Source: Paratinospora sagittata
Taxonomy: Eukaryota > Streptophyta > Magnoliopsida > Ranunculales > Menispermaceae
Direction of reading: 5' to 3'
DNA length: 64,000 nucleotides
Assembly: GCA_035771175.1 (NCBI GenBank)
Contig: CM069592.1
Location: 39,262,198 to 39,326,197, forward strand
The notes beneath the pieces were generated by a model. It ran no database searches, was not told the DNA's origin, and worked only from the letters and a program-made list of their open reading frames with translations. Positions 26,201-36,850 of the stretch are shown here, piece after piece. A program made the translations under genes and the position numbers. Numbering within the stretch: the stretch's first letter is position 1; the number at the start of each line of letters is the position of its first letter.

Positions 26201-26756
26201 TTTGGAGACGTGGTGCACATGCACTTACCTTGACAAAAAATAATAATTTTTCAAAAAAAAAAAAAAAACTTACAATTTATATCAAAAAATAATAGGAGAA
26301 AAATGCAATTTTTTCAATGTATATATATATATATATTAGATAGTATAGATATATATTTCTTACCATGAACACTTTAGCTCCAGAATTGAGAGCGTTAATA
26401 ATCATCTTGCGTTCCACAGGCCCAGTGATCTCCACTTTCCTGTCAGTCACAGCCGGCGGCACCGGCGCACAAACCCAATCCCGTTCCCTCACGTTCCTCG
26501 TCACCGGATCGAACTCCGGCGACGCTCCGGCGCTGTACCTCCTCTGCGCCTCCTTCCGGCACTCCAACGCGTACGCGATCCGATTCCTAAACTCCCTCTG
26601 CAGATCCGCCACGAACACCAACGTTTCTTTCGTCAGAATCATCGCAAATTCGTCGCTGTACCTTCCTCTGATCTCCACTCCCTCCGGCACGTCGTAGTGC
26701 GACGCTCTCCTTCCGATCATCGTAGTCGTCTCCAGCCCCACCGGTATCCTCATCAT
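23276..26756 (-). CDS. MLS: Malate synthase, glyoxysomal
   Basis: Four exons, minus strand: 26364-26756, 24656-24981, 24037-24367, 23276-23932; 1707 bp, 568 aa, the usual plant length. It catalyses acetyl-CoA + glyoxylate to malate, the second glyoxylate-cycle step, needed when seed oil is converted to sugar. Seen: [11 protein letters not shown] near the N-terminus, [20 protein letters not shown] then [13 protein letters not shown] across exons 1-2, and the malate synthase signature [16 protein letters not shown] at about 286-301. The C-terminal tripeptide SRL is a type 1 peroxisome targeting signal. Intron 2 starts with GC (AAG|GCAAGT) instead of GT. The N-terminal 20 residues ([18 protein letters not shown]) differ from most orthologues; either of the first two Met codons could be used. 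Introns 1 and 2 carry SINE and MITE insertions. Confidence 0.96.
24449..24629. mobile_element. Tourist-like MITE in malate synthase intron 2
   Basis: Ends GGTTGTGTTTGGTCCATG and, inverted, AACCTCGTTTGGTTTGTG, with an interior matching the 4887 MITE (AAAATTTAGAAAACGAC, TTTTTATCATTC). It fills most of the 288 bp intron and stops about 26 bp short of the GC splice donor. Exact ends and target duplication are uncertain. Confidence 0.6.
25189..25250 (+). repeat. RTE-like LINE 3' end (copy 4)
   Basis: GTGAAAGAAGCAAATTCATA, ACCCACTCCATGTA and AGAAAAGGCTTGAG match the recurrent motif. In malate synthase intron 1. Confidence 0.45.
25831..26160 (+). mobile_element. Dimeric tRNA-derived SINE in malate synthase intron 1
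   Basis: Two related monomers in the same orientation. The first (25831-about 25978) has a Pol III-like head (GCTGACGTTCGTTCATTGAG..., CAAGTTCTCGACTCACC) and a poly-A. The second (about 25979-26160) has TTGGTTGGTTGACTGG and ACGAGTTTCACTC, a matching GTGTCTCTCGTTCAAGAGAC body and an A-rich tail. An 11 bp direct repeat AATTTCAACAA flanks the pair (25820-25830 and 26161-26171). Confidence 0.65.
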
Positions 26757-27519
26757 CTTCTCTAGCTAATTGATCTTTTCTTCTTCCTTTTTTTTTTTTT
26801 TTTCTTATGTTGTTGTTGGATTTTTAATGTGTGTGTGGATTTATCATTTATTGAGGGAAGTGGATAGGATCGACGTTATGGTTTGTATTAGGAGGAATTG
26901 CAGATGTATGTGCGTCAGCTGATCAGAGAAGATGACGCACGTCGTTCGAGGAGATTGAGTTCGTTGTGTTCTTGAGCTCTGTGCCAGCTTTGGGATTTGG
27001 GAATTGAGGTGGAGGTCTCGTTGGTTGACACGTGGAGTATGGCGAGTTTCTTTCCCAGTTTCATTTAAAGTATCATTATCTTTCAGTTCATTCTTTAACA
27101 CGTTTGGTTCGAATTGTGAATTAAAAATTAAAAAATCAAACTTTAACTCAAATCAATTGAGATTAAAATAATAATCTATATTAAATATATTATAATATGT
27201 ACTAATTACATACTAATTAAAAATAATTAAGTATATATTTTATTGAATAAAATATTTAAAGGAAAAAAACTGATCTTTCATCTTATAAAATTCGTAATTA
27301 GAATTTTTTATATAAATAACTCTCTTAAAATAATTTTTTAATCATATTAAAACTCTATTTAAACACTTCTTAAACAATAAAAAATGAATTCTAAAAAACT
27401 ATCTAAAACTATCACTAAAAAATAAATATACAATAAATTTTAAGCAAAGAACAGCTCCTTCACATTCCTGACCTGAAACAATAAATTATAAGCAAAAAAA
27501 AAATCATCACTATTGCTTC
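26757..27519. other. Malate synthase promoter region / monooxygenase 3' flank
   Basis: No gene. The first 350 bp upstream of malate synthase (minus strand) must hold its promoter; a pyrimidine-rich T run (26787-26806) and a GT-rich patch are visible but I cannot assign a TATA box with confidence. From about 27100 the DNA is AT-rich with a MITE-like end (ACACGTTTGGTTCG). Confidence 0.5.
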
Positions 27520-30500
27520 TCATGGATGATCTTCTTCAACTCCTAACACTTGAGAGAAGACCTTTTGCATCTCAAAAACAGGATCTCTGGTCACAGCGGA
27601 TTTTGCCCGCCAAGCTATATGCTCATCGGGCCTCACTAAAATTGCTCCATTTTCTGTCATTTTACAGATTTCCCACCACGACGAAGACGATGGATTCTTA
27701 ACCTCTTGAACATCTATGTAGTTCACCCAAGGAACTAATGCTGCTTTGCTTACACCAGAAGTAAAAGTGGAACTGCAAGGCCACATGATGCATACTTTGA
27801 GAGAAACTTTAAATCTCTGTGCCACCTCAAATGCAGCTCGAGCGAGACCGTAGGATTCTCGCTTGGGCGATATGATAAGAAGGAATTCGATTTTATCTCC
27901 ACATACCAGATCCAATGTGGAAAATGTCTCCTACAAAGAACACTCAAAAATAAGAAAAAGCAAAAGAAGAGATGCAACATTTTCGCAGAAAATGATTACA
28001 AGGTCCCTCTTCTAGCAAAACAAGTATTGCACAGTTTGTAAAATCACATTGCCGTTCACCAAACCCTATAATGGCTAAAGCCTCAGGCATTGGGTGTGCC
28101 CTTTCTATATGGGACATTTACAAAGGGATTTTGGTAATTACTGATGATCAAAGAAAATATGAAGCATACCTTAGTTAATGATGCTTTCGACCCTATCACA
28201 TTCATGTGAGGCAAGCGTGACCCAGGTTCTGAAGATGGGATATATTTCCTTCTACGACCCGTAGGCATTTCTTTTGTGTCCAGTGTACTATCACCATCAA
28301 GAACCAGTGCTCCCTCACGATACCTACTTGGTTAATATCTTATTAAGTGAATACAAATCTCAAAAAAATATATAGAGAGCATTTAGCAGCATATTTTTGT
28401 TAATTAATTATAAGTATCACATATGTTTTAGTTTAAGTAGGACTGTAATTGTTAAAATTTAGCAGGATTTTCTTTCATGTGCCTATAAATAATTGCTCAA
28501 ATTAACCAGGGATTTTTCAACCTTCTTCTTTGCTCTAATTCTTTCTTTTATTTCTCCATAAGGGAGGAATGAAGGAAGAAGGTGAAGAATTGTCAAGACC
28601 TGAAGCCAAGATCCTCGGCTGGGAACTGTAGTTGAAGGCTCTTTCCTTCAAATATATGCCTTAGTTTTGCAAGCCTTGAAGACCCAAGTGGATTTCTTTC
28701 ATTTAGAAGAGATTCCGAAGCTTGAGCCCGACCGATACTGAAAATTCCATCCAGGATTGTTCTCTGTAGTCCAGAAGGTAGAATGGAACCAACCACACTA
28801 TTCATTACTTTGTGTACTGCCAAACAATTGTAGAAAACCAAGATTACATGGAATCATGGACGAAGCAAAAAAAAAATTCCACAGGCTTCAGATATTCTGT
28901 TTGAGGATTTATAGCATTAAATAATTGAATATATGACATGGCTACCTTACTTGAATTTGCAATAGTTGGGTCTAAACCAAGTGCAGCAGGAACAGACATT
29001 GCAGCTTTGAAATTTTGAACGCTAAGTGCCGTATTGAAATGAGCAATCTGCGTGTCAATGAAGATGGAAATTAGACACCTCTGTGTAAAAATCCTAAACT
29101 TAAGGAGGCACTTGAACATGAGGAAAAGGCTTTACCGGCAAACGCTCTGTTTCATAAGTGCGAAGGATTGAAGGTGGACAAATACCATTCACCAAAGAAG
29201 CTATCTTCCAGGCCAAGTTATGAGCATCCTGAATGCCAGTATTCATCCCTGTATCAATAATATGGAGTTTCTAAATGTCATAATAAATGAAAAAATAAAA
29301 ATAAAAAACAGAAAATCTCTTCAGAATCGGACAGGTAATGATATTTTCATCTTCTGTGCCTGTATATGGAATGCATTTGAGCCAACACATGCAATATGCA
29401 CCACAAACACCCATTAGACTAAAGTATGTGTGAGCTATGAACAAAAACATCAAACCAACAAACATTTTTCTAGATTTATTGAGCATCCTTTAACATAAAT
29501 CACATGATTTCCGGCCCAGGAGATTTCTGGTCAGAATAATCATATCATGGGACTGGAATTCCCTAATAATTTCACATGTACCTCTGCTACAAGAACAGAA
29601 ATTATGAAGTATGCGGAGAGCAAGATTCGTGATAAATCCCAAATTCTTTCTTTTTTTCCTCGTTTCACTCCTTACCTTTTTCTCTTTTTAAAATTAGTGC
29701 AAAAAAAAGTGGCTGTGGCAGTAGAAAACTAACTCACCAAAACCACCAGCTGGAGGGAAACGATGAGCCGCATCACCAGCAAGAATTACCCGATCATTAC
29801 AAGAAATGAATTTCTCAGCAACTTCAGCATGCATCACCCAAGGTTTTATATCAAGAACATCTATATCCATAAAGTTGCGGCCAGCCAGTTTGAAAATTAT
29901 CTCCTTGCATACCTACACCAAGTTGAACACTTTTAGAAGATATATGCAGTTAAAAGAACTAATCATAAAAGAACCCAATCTTTCTACAGCATACCTATCT
30001 TAAAAGGAACGGCAAGTACCTCAGAATTGAAATCCTCAACACTCTGCTGAGGAGGGTAAAAGGGTATCTACAAATAATTGCGAAAACAATATTACAACAG
30101 ATCCATTCAACAAACGTAAGCCAACTAAAGCCAACCCAGGTCCTCCACTACCTGAAGTACAAAGTCCCCTTGCTTGAGATCATGTGCAACAAGAACACCT
30201 ATTGCTTCAACGTTGAAAATGAAAAATAGCATTCCCGGCCTCTCATTAAGAAGGTATTGTCCTAGGTCTTGACTTGAGAAATGGATACTGATGAGCTTTT
30301 GCAAGTCTTTTTCACCCTTCATATCTATTCCCATAAGCCTTCTCACCATACTTCCAGCACCATCTGAACCAACAAGAATACTGCATCTAATTTTTCTCTC
30401 CAATTTCTTGCCATCCATAAGGTATGAAACACCCGCCAAGATACCATGATCAGTTGCCTCAATAGATGTACACTCGTGCCCCATCATGATCATCTTTTCA

Positions 30501-32358
30501 CTAAGAAGCCTGTGATCATGTCCTTCTACTAACTCATCACCGTTGGAAAGACAAAAGCCAAGATTTTCCAGCTGCTTCAGTAGCAATCTGGTTAATTTGT
30601 GCTGGGAGAAGTGGGCAACAGAAACGGGGCTCACTACTATATCAAAATCTGGAGGAGGAAGAACATAAGGTTAAAAATTCCTGATGCTATGTTTTAGACA
30701 AGCTATGGAATAAGAGTAACAACAGATGAATAGATCATGGATGATATCTACAATAGAGCAAGAAATATATTCATAAAACAACAAATATATTGAAACCACA
30801 CCTTGAGGTTGCATATGGTCTACGGACCCAATAATAGAGCCAGAAAGCGACGTGCAGTATATAAACTTCCTCCACAAATCTACCGGTGGTTGCAACTTTT
30901 GGATCTCTTCTGCCAGACCATTTACTTTACGAAATACCTGACAAAGAACCCTTCTTAAAACCCCAAATCCATGTAACAAAGTTTTCCTAAAGACAAATAA
31001 TTTTTTGTGACTTCGACTAATAAAGTTAAGCAAAACAATTGCATTTGAGAGGAAAATATAAACCTCCATAGATCGATTGTTAATAAAGTGTGCTCGTGGA
31101 TGCTGAGAAAAAGACTTGCTTTTTTCCAAAACTGCACAGTGAACCCCTGCAATAGATTTTTTTTTATAAGTACAGTTATAATTTTTGATATTCATCTTTA
31201 TTGAGAAAGGGGGATGACAAAAGAAGTGTTGAATCTGATACATAAATCGGTTAATAAAAGAATAGAAAAAGCTTTTAGTATGGTAGCTAACATTTATTTT
31301 TTCAAATAACAGCATCATAGAAATTTAACACAATAAAGTGAAGAAAATAATATATGCTAACAGTTAATGAAAGAAACAGGACAATCATGATCTACAAATT
31401 CTTAAAAATAGAAATCAAAATAAATAAACATCATTGCAAAAGAGAAGAGAGGATATATAATGACATTATTTTAGTTTATGGAATAATGACATACATACAA
31501 ATACACAAATCAAATAAATAGCTTCCCCTAGTCAACTCAAAGAAATCACGGTCACGTCTGAAAAGGCGAAAAAGTTTTCCCCTGGACTCAAGTAGGCTGA
31601 TTCTTAATGTGGGAGTAAAAAACAAGAAGTTCATCATTGGCATTGTCAATCAAGCATGTTTGATTCCAAATAAGTAGTTTGGATAGAAAAATCTATAGTG
31701 AAAAAAGAAGGAATTAGCCCAAATCGATGCCACTACTTGAAGAATTCTCAATGAGAACAAAGGTTTTGAGAAACTCATCATTTTTCCATATCTCTAAACA
31801 TCATAGAATAACTTCAGAAGAAACTAAATTTGCACCCTAATCAGTTCTATTGAAAATGACAATAATAACAACGACAACAATAAATACTATAAATCTAGCT
31901 TGTGCTTGATTGCAAGTTATGAAAATATCACTGTCTTCTTTTTGAAGCTCAAGCTCACTTCCCCAACAAAAGGGCAAAAAAAATAAATAAATAAAAAATC
32001 TTTCCTTCCATGAAAAATCACAGAAGAACCATTACAACAATGGTAATAAGATCAGAAACATTTGTATACAAACTTCACAGTCCAAACAATCAAACAGGAA
32101 ATTCATCAAATGAGACGAAAATAGGATTAAATCTCTATGCCAAATGAAGCATCGGGGAATACCTAATTGGGTGAGAAGGGAAGAGAGAAAGAGACCAACA
32201 GGACCAGCACCGACGATCAGAACCGGCAAGATTGCATCTTTTGCATCATTTTTGTAATTCAAGCTTGAAAAGCTTCGAACTGAGAAAAGATTAACACTTA
32301 CAGATCCGCTGCTATTGCAGAATCGAGTCACTCTTCTGAGGATTCGGAGAACCTCCAT
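27520..32358 (-). CDS. FAD-dependent monooxygenase, UbiH/PheA-TfdB type (At1g24340-like)
   Basis: Eleven exons, minus: 32163-32358, 31064-31146, 30802-30937, 30152-30648, 30020-30067, 29738-29912, 29136-29248, 28951-29047, 28600-28816, 28170-28323, 27520-27930; 2127 bp, 708 aa. The three class A flavoprotein monooxygenase fingerprints are present in order: Rossmann GAGPVG (50-55, in LPVLIVGAGPVGLFL), the DG motif ILVGSDGAGSMVRR (229-242), and the GD motif RVILAGDAAHRFPPAGGFGM (361-380). The first 40 residues are Arg/Ser-rich without acids until NDAKD, suggesting a mitochondrial or plastid transit peptide. The C-terminal third matches the thioredoxin-like tail of this family. Substrate unknown. 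As I recall, Arabidopsis At1g24340 is an EMBRYO-DEFECTIVE locus. An upstream in-frame ATG at 32436 is possible, but MEVLRILRR gives the better transit peptide. Confidence 0.9.
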
Positions 32359-33384
32359 GACCCGCCAAGGAAGAGAGGAAGTAGCTTTCGTTTTAGTTTC
32401 GTATTTAGATGTAATGAATGTCAAGGGTGAGCACAAGAAATTAGCTTCATTTATTTTTATTTTTTATATTGTTATTTTTTTGAGGGGAAACTTCATGTAA
32501 AAGTTGAATTATAGATTTTTAACTTTTTTTACAATAAAAAAAAATGTAATTATTTGTTTAAAGTTATAAATTTAAGACCTTATATTAAATTTAACTAACG
32601 AGATTGGTTCAGAGATTAGGTGTAAACGCACTAACCTTAAAAGTCTCAAGTTCGAGTCATCTTTCATTATTTGTTGGTTAATGGCATCATTATATGTTTA
32701 TGACCGTGCTCTAAAAAAATTAATTATGAAATACCTATAATTTAAAGACTTTTATTTGCAAAATTGGTAATACATCGAATATTAATCTTCGCTAACATTA
32801 CATCATTGTTATATAATTCACCAATGAGCTAGAGAAATTAAAAATATAATACCAATTATTTTAAATCAGTATTATATTAATTTTTAACTTTAATATATTA
32901 AAATAATATATTTTTTAATAAAGTATAATATACAGCTTTGACACACAAGTATACGGAAGAAATTACTGTTTATACTAAATACCAGTGGAAAGTATTGTAG
33001 TTTGGTGAGAGAATATATATCCTTACCGATGAGAATATCTTTATCAGGTAAATCGTAACCAAATTATAACAATTCATGTGAAAATTTTAATCTTTTTTAC
33101 ATTTTTCTTGATGAATTATTCGTAATGAACAGGGTTCGGCCCAGTTATTTCAGTTCATCCGGTTCGAGCCAGAATCGGCCAAGGACGAACCGGGCCGCCG
33201 TTTCTTCAAACATTGCTGGGCACAGCTAACGCAGATGACAGAACCAAGTATCAAAATCGCCATAGAAATCAAAACCACTGGCGCCCAACGCTTTCTCTTC
33301 CCTTTTTTTAACCCTCCCTTTTTCCCATTTCTTCAAAATGAATCTCTCTTTACTTCATTCTCCGTCACAAGATTTCACTGAAAA
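32359..33384. other. Divergent intergenic region between the FAD monooxygenase and the kelch gene
   Basis: About 1 kb shared by two divergent promoters. It is AT-rich, with a tRNA-like SINE head at 32598-32670. No TATA box could be assigned with confidence. Confidence 0.55.
32598..32670 (+). repeat. tRNA-derived SINE head (fragment)
   Basis: A B-box-like GTCTCAAGTTCGAGTC (about 32641-32656) lies some 35 bp after an A-box-like GATTGGTTCAGAGATTAGG. No clear tail or target duplication, so probably a degraded SINE. Confidence 0.4.
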
Positions 33385-36228
33385 ATGGCAAAATCAGCAG
33401 GAAGACCCAGTTCAAGGAAGCTCATTTTCCTCTTGTTGTTGTGTTTAGGCCTTCTTGGAGCTGCTCTGGTTGCAGATTTCTTATGGGCTTCTTCTTCATC
33501 TTCTTCTTCTTCTTATTCTTCTTATTTGACACTAGAATCGAAATGGGCAGTTGAGAAACAAGTGATAGGAGTTGGAATGGAGGGCAATAAGGAGGTCAGT
33601 TGGGTATGAGTTGCTGCTGCTCTTTATTTATGAGCATTTGAAAGTTTTTTTTTTTTTTATTGAAATTTTTGGGTGTTTATTGATTTTTAGAAAGAAGTTG
33701 TGAAAAAGGGAAAATACCCAGTTCATAATCGGAATTTGTCGGCTACTTTTATGGATTTACCTGCACCGGAATTGCAATGGGAGGAGATGCCAGCAGCTTC
33801 TGTTCCTCGTCTTGACGGTGCCGCGATACAGATTAAGAATCTGCTTTATGTGTTTGCTGGGTACCGGAGTATTGATTTTGTGAGTAATTATGAAGCTTCA
33901 TTTGCTTAAGTTTTTTGTCTTCTTAATAATACAAACACACATGCGCGCACAACCGCACACACGCATATATATATATGAAGGGCGAGCCTTGGCATGGTTG
34001 AGGTTGCTCTGTTGTTATGATCTGGAAGTCATGGGTTTGATGGGTAAGCTTGGATCTCTATTAGTACCCATATTGGCGCTAAGTTAACCACATTTGGGGC
34101 TCGGTGTGAGGTTCAACAAGGTTCAAATCTGGAAACAGACTGTTGAGGCTGCTCCATTATGACCAAGAAGTCATGGGTTCGAATATGAAAATAACCTCTC
34201 TTATGTGGAGGTAAGGCTGCATACAGAGCACCTTTCCTAGACCACGCAATGGCAGGAATCTAGGCCTATTATTAGGATGAGATTCAAGCAGATGTCTAGG
34301 CCTCTTAGAGCACCCAACTAGTTCCATGTAGTTTGTACGAACCAATTTATTCTCATACAATGAAAACTCCATGGAAGTATGAGCTTGAAGTGTAGCTTCA
34401 TAACTACGTTAATTGGGGCTTATGTATCACGTTTATTCTTGCTTATGAGTTATTGTCTCATTTAGGTGAATTCCCATGTTGATATCTATAATTTCACGGA
34501 TAATACGTGGAGTGGAAGGTTCGATATGCCTGAAGATATGGCGCATTCACATTTGGGAATGGCTACTGATGGAAGGTACATTTACGTGGTCACAGGACAG
34601 TATGGTCCCCAATGCAGAGGCCCAACGGCTCATACATTTGTGTTAGATACAGAGACCACACAATGGCAAAGAATGCCACCATTACCAGTCCCAAGGTATA
34701 CCCTACAATCCCACAATACCTAACCTCTTGTAAGAAACCATGGAAGATTGTGCTTTACATCTTTGATACTTTATAACTCAAAGGCAATTTTTTTCAGTTT
34801 TTACTAGGTGTCTGGTGATCTAAAGCTTTTAAATGCAGTATCTTACCAATAGATAAAATAAAATAATAATGGAACTCATGGATTTTATGATTTTTAGATA
34901 TGCTCCGGCAATGCAGCTTTGGAGAGGAAGACTTCATGTGATGGGGGGAAGCAAAGAGGATCGATATGAACCTGCTTTAGAGCATTGGAGCATCGCAGTG
35001 AAGAACGGTAGAGTCTTAGAGAAAGAGTGGCGATCTGAAATACCGATTCCACGAGGTGGACCTCACAGGTATATATGGTTTAACTTTTTTACTTAAATAG
35101 TTTTACTCATCTTAGTGCAGAAGACGAGATGGAGATTTATATGATTATCAGTTTTTACAACACTCTGAAGCAATTGTATTTTTCATAGAATCATATTACC
35201 TTGAATTATATCAAATGAGAACTTGAGGGTGAACCCCCCCACCCCCTAGTGATTTGATAAAAGTGTAAATACATGTAGTATTTTGTACATAACATAGTTA
35301 TTAAGCTGATAAATTTTACTTGGTTGAAAAATATCTTTCTTTACATTATTGACATTATACTCTCCTATTTTCTAATTTGAGGTTTAGTTTTCAAACAGGG
35401 CTTGTATTGTGGTTGATGATAGGCTCTTTGTTATTGGTGGTCAAGAGGGTGATTTTATGGCCAAACCTGGATCACCTATTTTCAAGTGTTCTCGAAGGCA
35501 TGAGGTAAAGCTAATTATTGTAATCAAATGGTATAGTACATGGCTTGGATTATAGCATATGATGTCTTGAATAATATGGTACCATGATTTATGATATATG
35601 ATCAATCAAAAAATGTTTTAGCATCTGTTGCAATTAAGATATCTTGATTATGATTTTCAATTTATGCATGACCACCCTTAGATAAATTTCCTGCCATTTA
35701 CAGTTCTTAACTGTTCCAGGTTGTGTATGGTGATGTATACATGCTAGACCATGAGATGAAGTGGAAGATATTGCCTCCAATGCCAAAACCTAACTCACAT
35801 ATAGAGTTTGCATGGGCTATTATCAACAATTCTATTGTTATTGTGGGAGGCACAACAGAGAAACACCCAGTAACCAAAAAGATGATTCTTGTGGGAGAAG
35901 TGTTCCAGTTTCACTTGGATACAATGGTATGTATCATTCCTCTTTCGTCTTATACTATATTTTACTAGCCTTAAGTTATCAGAGTTTTTTTTTTTTTTTA
36001 CTAGAATAAAATCCTTTCTTCTTTATTGGAAATTCTGAAGTAATTTTTGTATATTGATTGCAGGAATGGTCGGTCATTGGAAAAATGCCGTTTCGGGTTA
36101 AAACCACACTGGTAGGGTTCTGGGACGGATGGTTGTACTTCACGTCAGGGCAGAGGGATAGAGGCCCAGATGATCCTTCTCCAAGAAAAGTTATTGGAAA
36201 TATGTTCAGAACTAAGTTGAGGTTGTGA
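33385..36228 (+). CDS. Kelch-repeat protein with N-terminal membrane anchor (At3g27220-like)
   Basis: Seven exons: 33385-33594, 33691-33879, 34466-34695, 34898-35068, 35399-35504, 35720-35926, 36064-36228; 1278 bp, 425 aa, essentially the length of the Arabidopsis homologue. A single hydrophobic segment (KLIFLLLLCLGLLGAALVAD, about 12-33) after a short basic N-terminus predicts a signal anchor (type II, Golgi/secretory) followed by a poly-Ser stem. The rest is a galactose oxidase/kelch beta-propeller: repeated G-G and Y...W spacing is visible in LLYVFAGY, YIYVVTGQYGPQC, LHVMGGSKEDR, LFVIGGQEGDF, IVIVGGTTEKHP and WLYFTSGQRDRG. Biochemical role unknown. Intron 2 carries SINE copies. Confidence 0.93.
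33976..34300 (+). mobile_element. Au-type tRNA-derived SINE copies in kelch intron 2
   Basis: Two successive heads. One near 33978 has GAGCCTTGGCATGGTTGAGG and ATGGGTTTGAT. A second near 34140 has GTTGAGGCTGCTCC, AAGTCATGGGTTCGAAT, then AACCTCTCTTATGTGGAGG, TAAGGCTGCATACA, GACCACGCAATGGCAGGAAT. This is the A-box/B-box plus AACAGCCTCTTGCA..GGTAAGGCTGCGTACA layout of the plant Au SINE. The second copy seems nearly full length apart from the tail. Confidence 0.7.
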
Positions 36229-36850
36229 TCCATATGTATCTACTACTACCACTGTAACAAATGCAAAGGCTTGCCATTTTTAGAGGGTTTAGCAATTACT
36301 AGTATCTATGTATCAATTTTTTGAATGATTTCAAGTAAGTCAATTATTGAAAACTGATTATACATGCAAAATGTTGTTGCAAGCATATTTATTTGGTTGA
36401 TGCTGCAAAATGCTGTTTTTTAATGGTACCATTAAACAAGTTGGCACTTGGCACCTTTAAGATGTTTGGTGCAGATGCAAGTTTTTCCTTAACAAGAGCT
36501 GATATTAACAAGATTTGCAGCAACTCTTAAGAGAAGATGAGTTTCAAGACGAATTTTTCTGTCATTAAAAATTGAACTGTTTGGTCAAAAACTAAATAGC
36601 AAGTATCCTTTGTTCTTAAATTACAGCAATGGCCCATGAATAGAAGGCATGCCCAAATTACAGTAAATGGCTCATAAATAGAAGGCACGCCCAAAAAACT
36701 GTCTGAAAAAGGTTTGATAACAACTCTTCCGGTGGAGCAGGAGAAATACCACAGGAACCTCTACACTTACTGTTGGTCAACACGCCTCTTGACTGCAAGC
36801 AAATTTTTATGTTGCTGTGAGTTGGACCGGAGTCAAAGCTTTCAATTTGT
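36229..36850. other. Convergent 3' flanks of the kelch gene and TFIIB
   Basis: Holds the two 3' UTRs. No gene is seen. A short direct repeat (TAGAAGGCATGCCCAAATTA and TAGAAGGCACGCCCAAA) occurs at about 36641-36696. Confidence 0.55.

Noticed and set aside
32040..32436. Upstream ATG at 32436 as start of the FAD monooxygenase
   Set aside because: Possible in frame, but the added 26 residues are not family-like and the ATG at 32358 starts a better transit peptide; kept only as an alternative.
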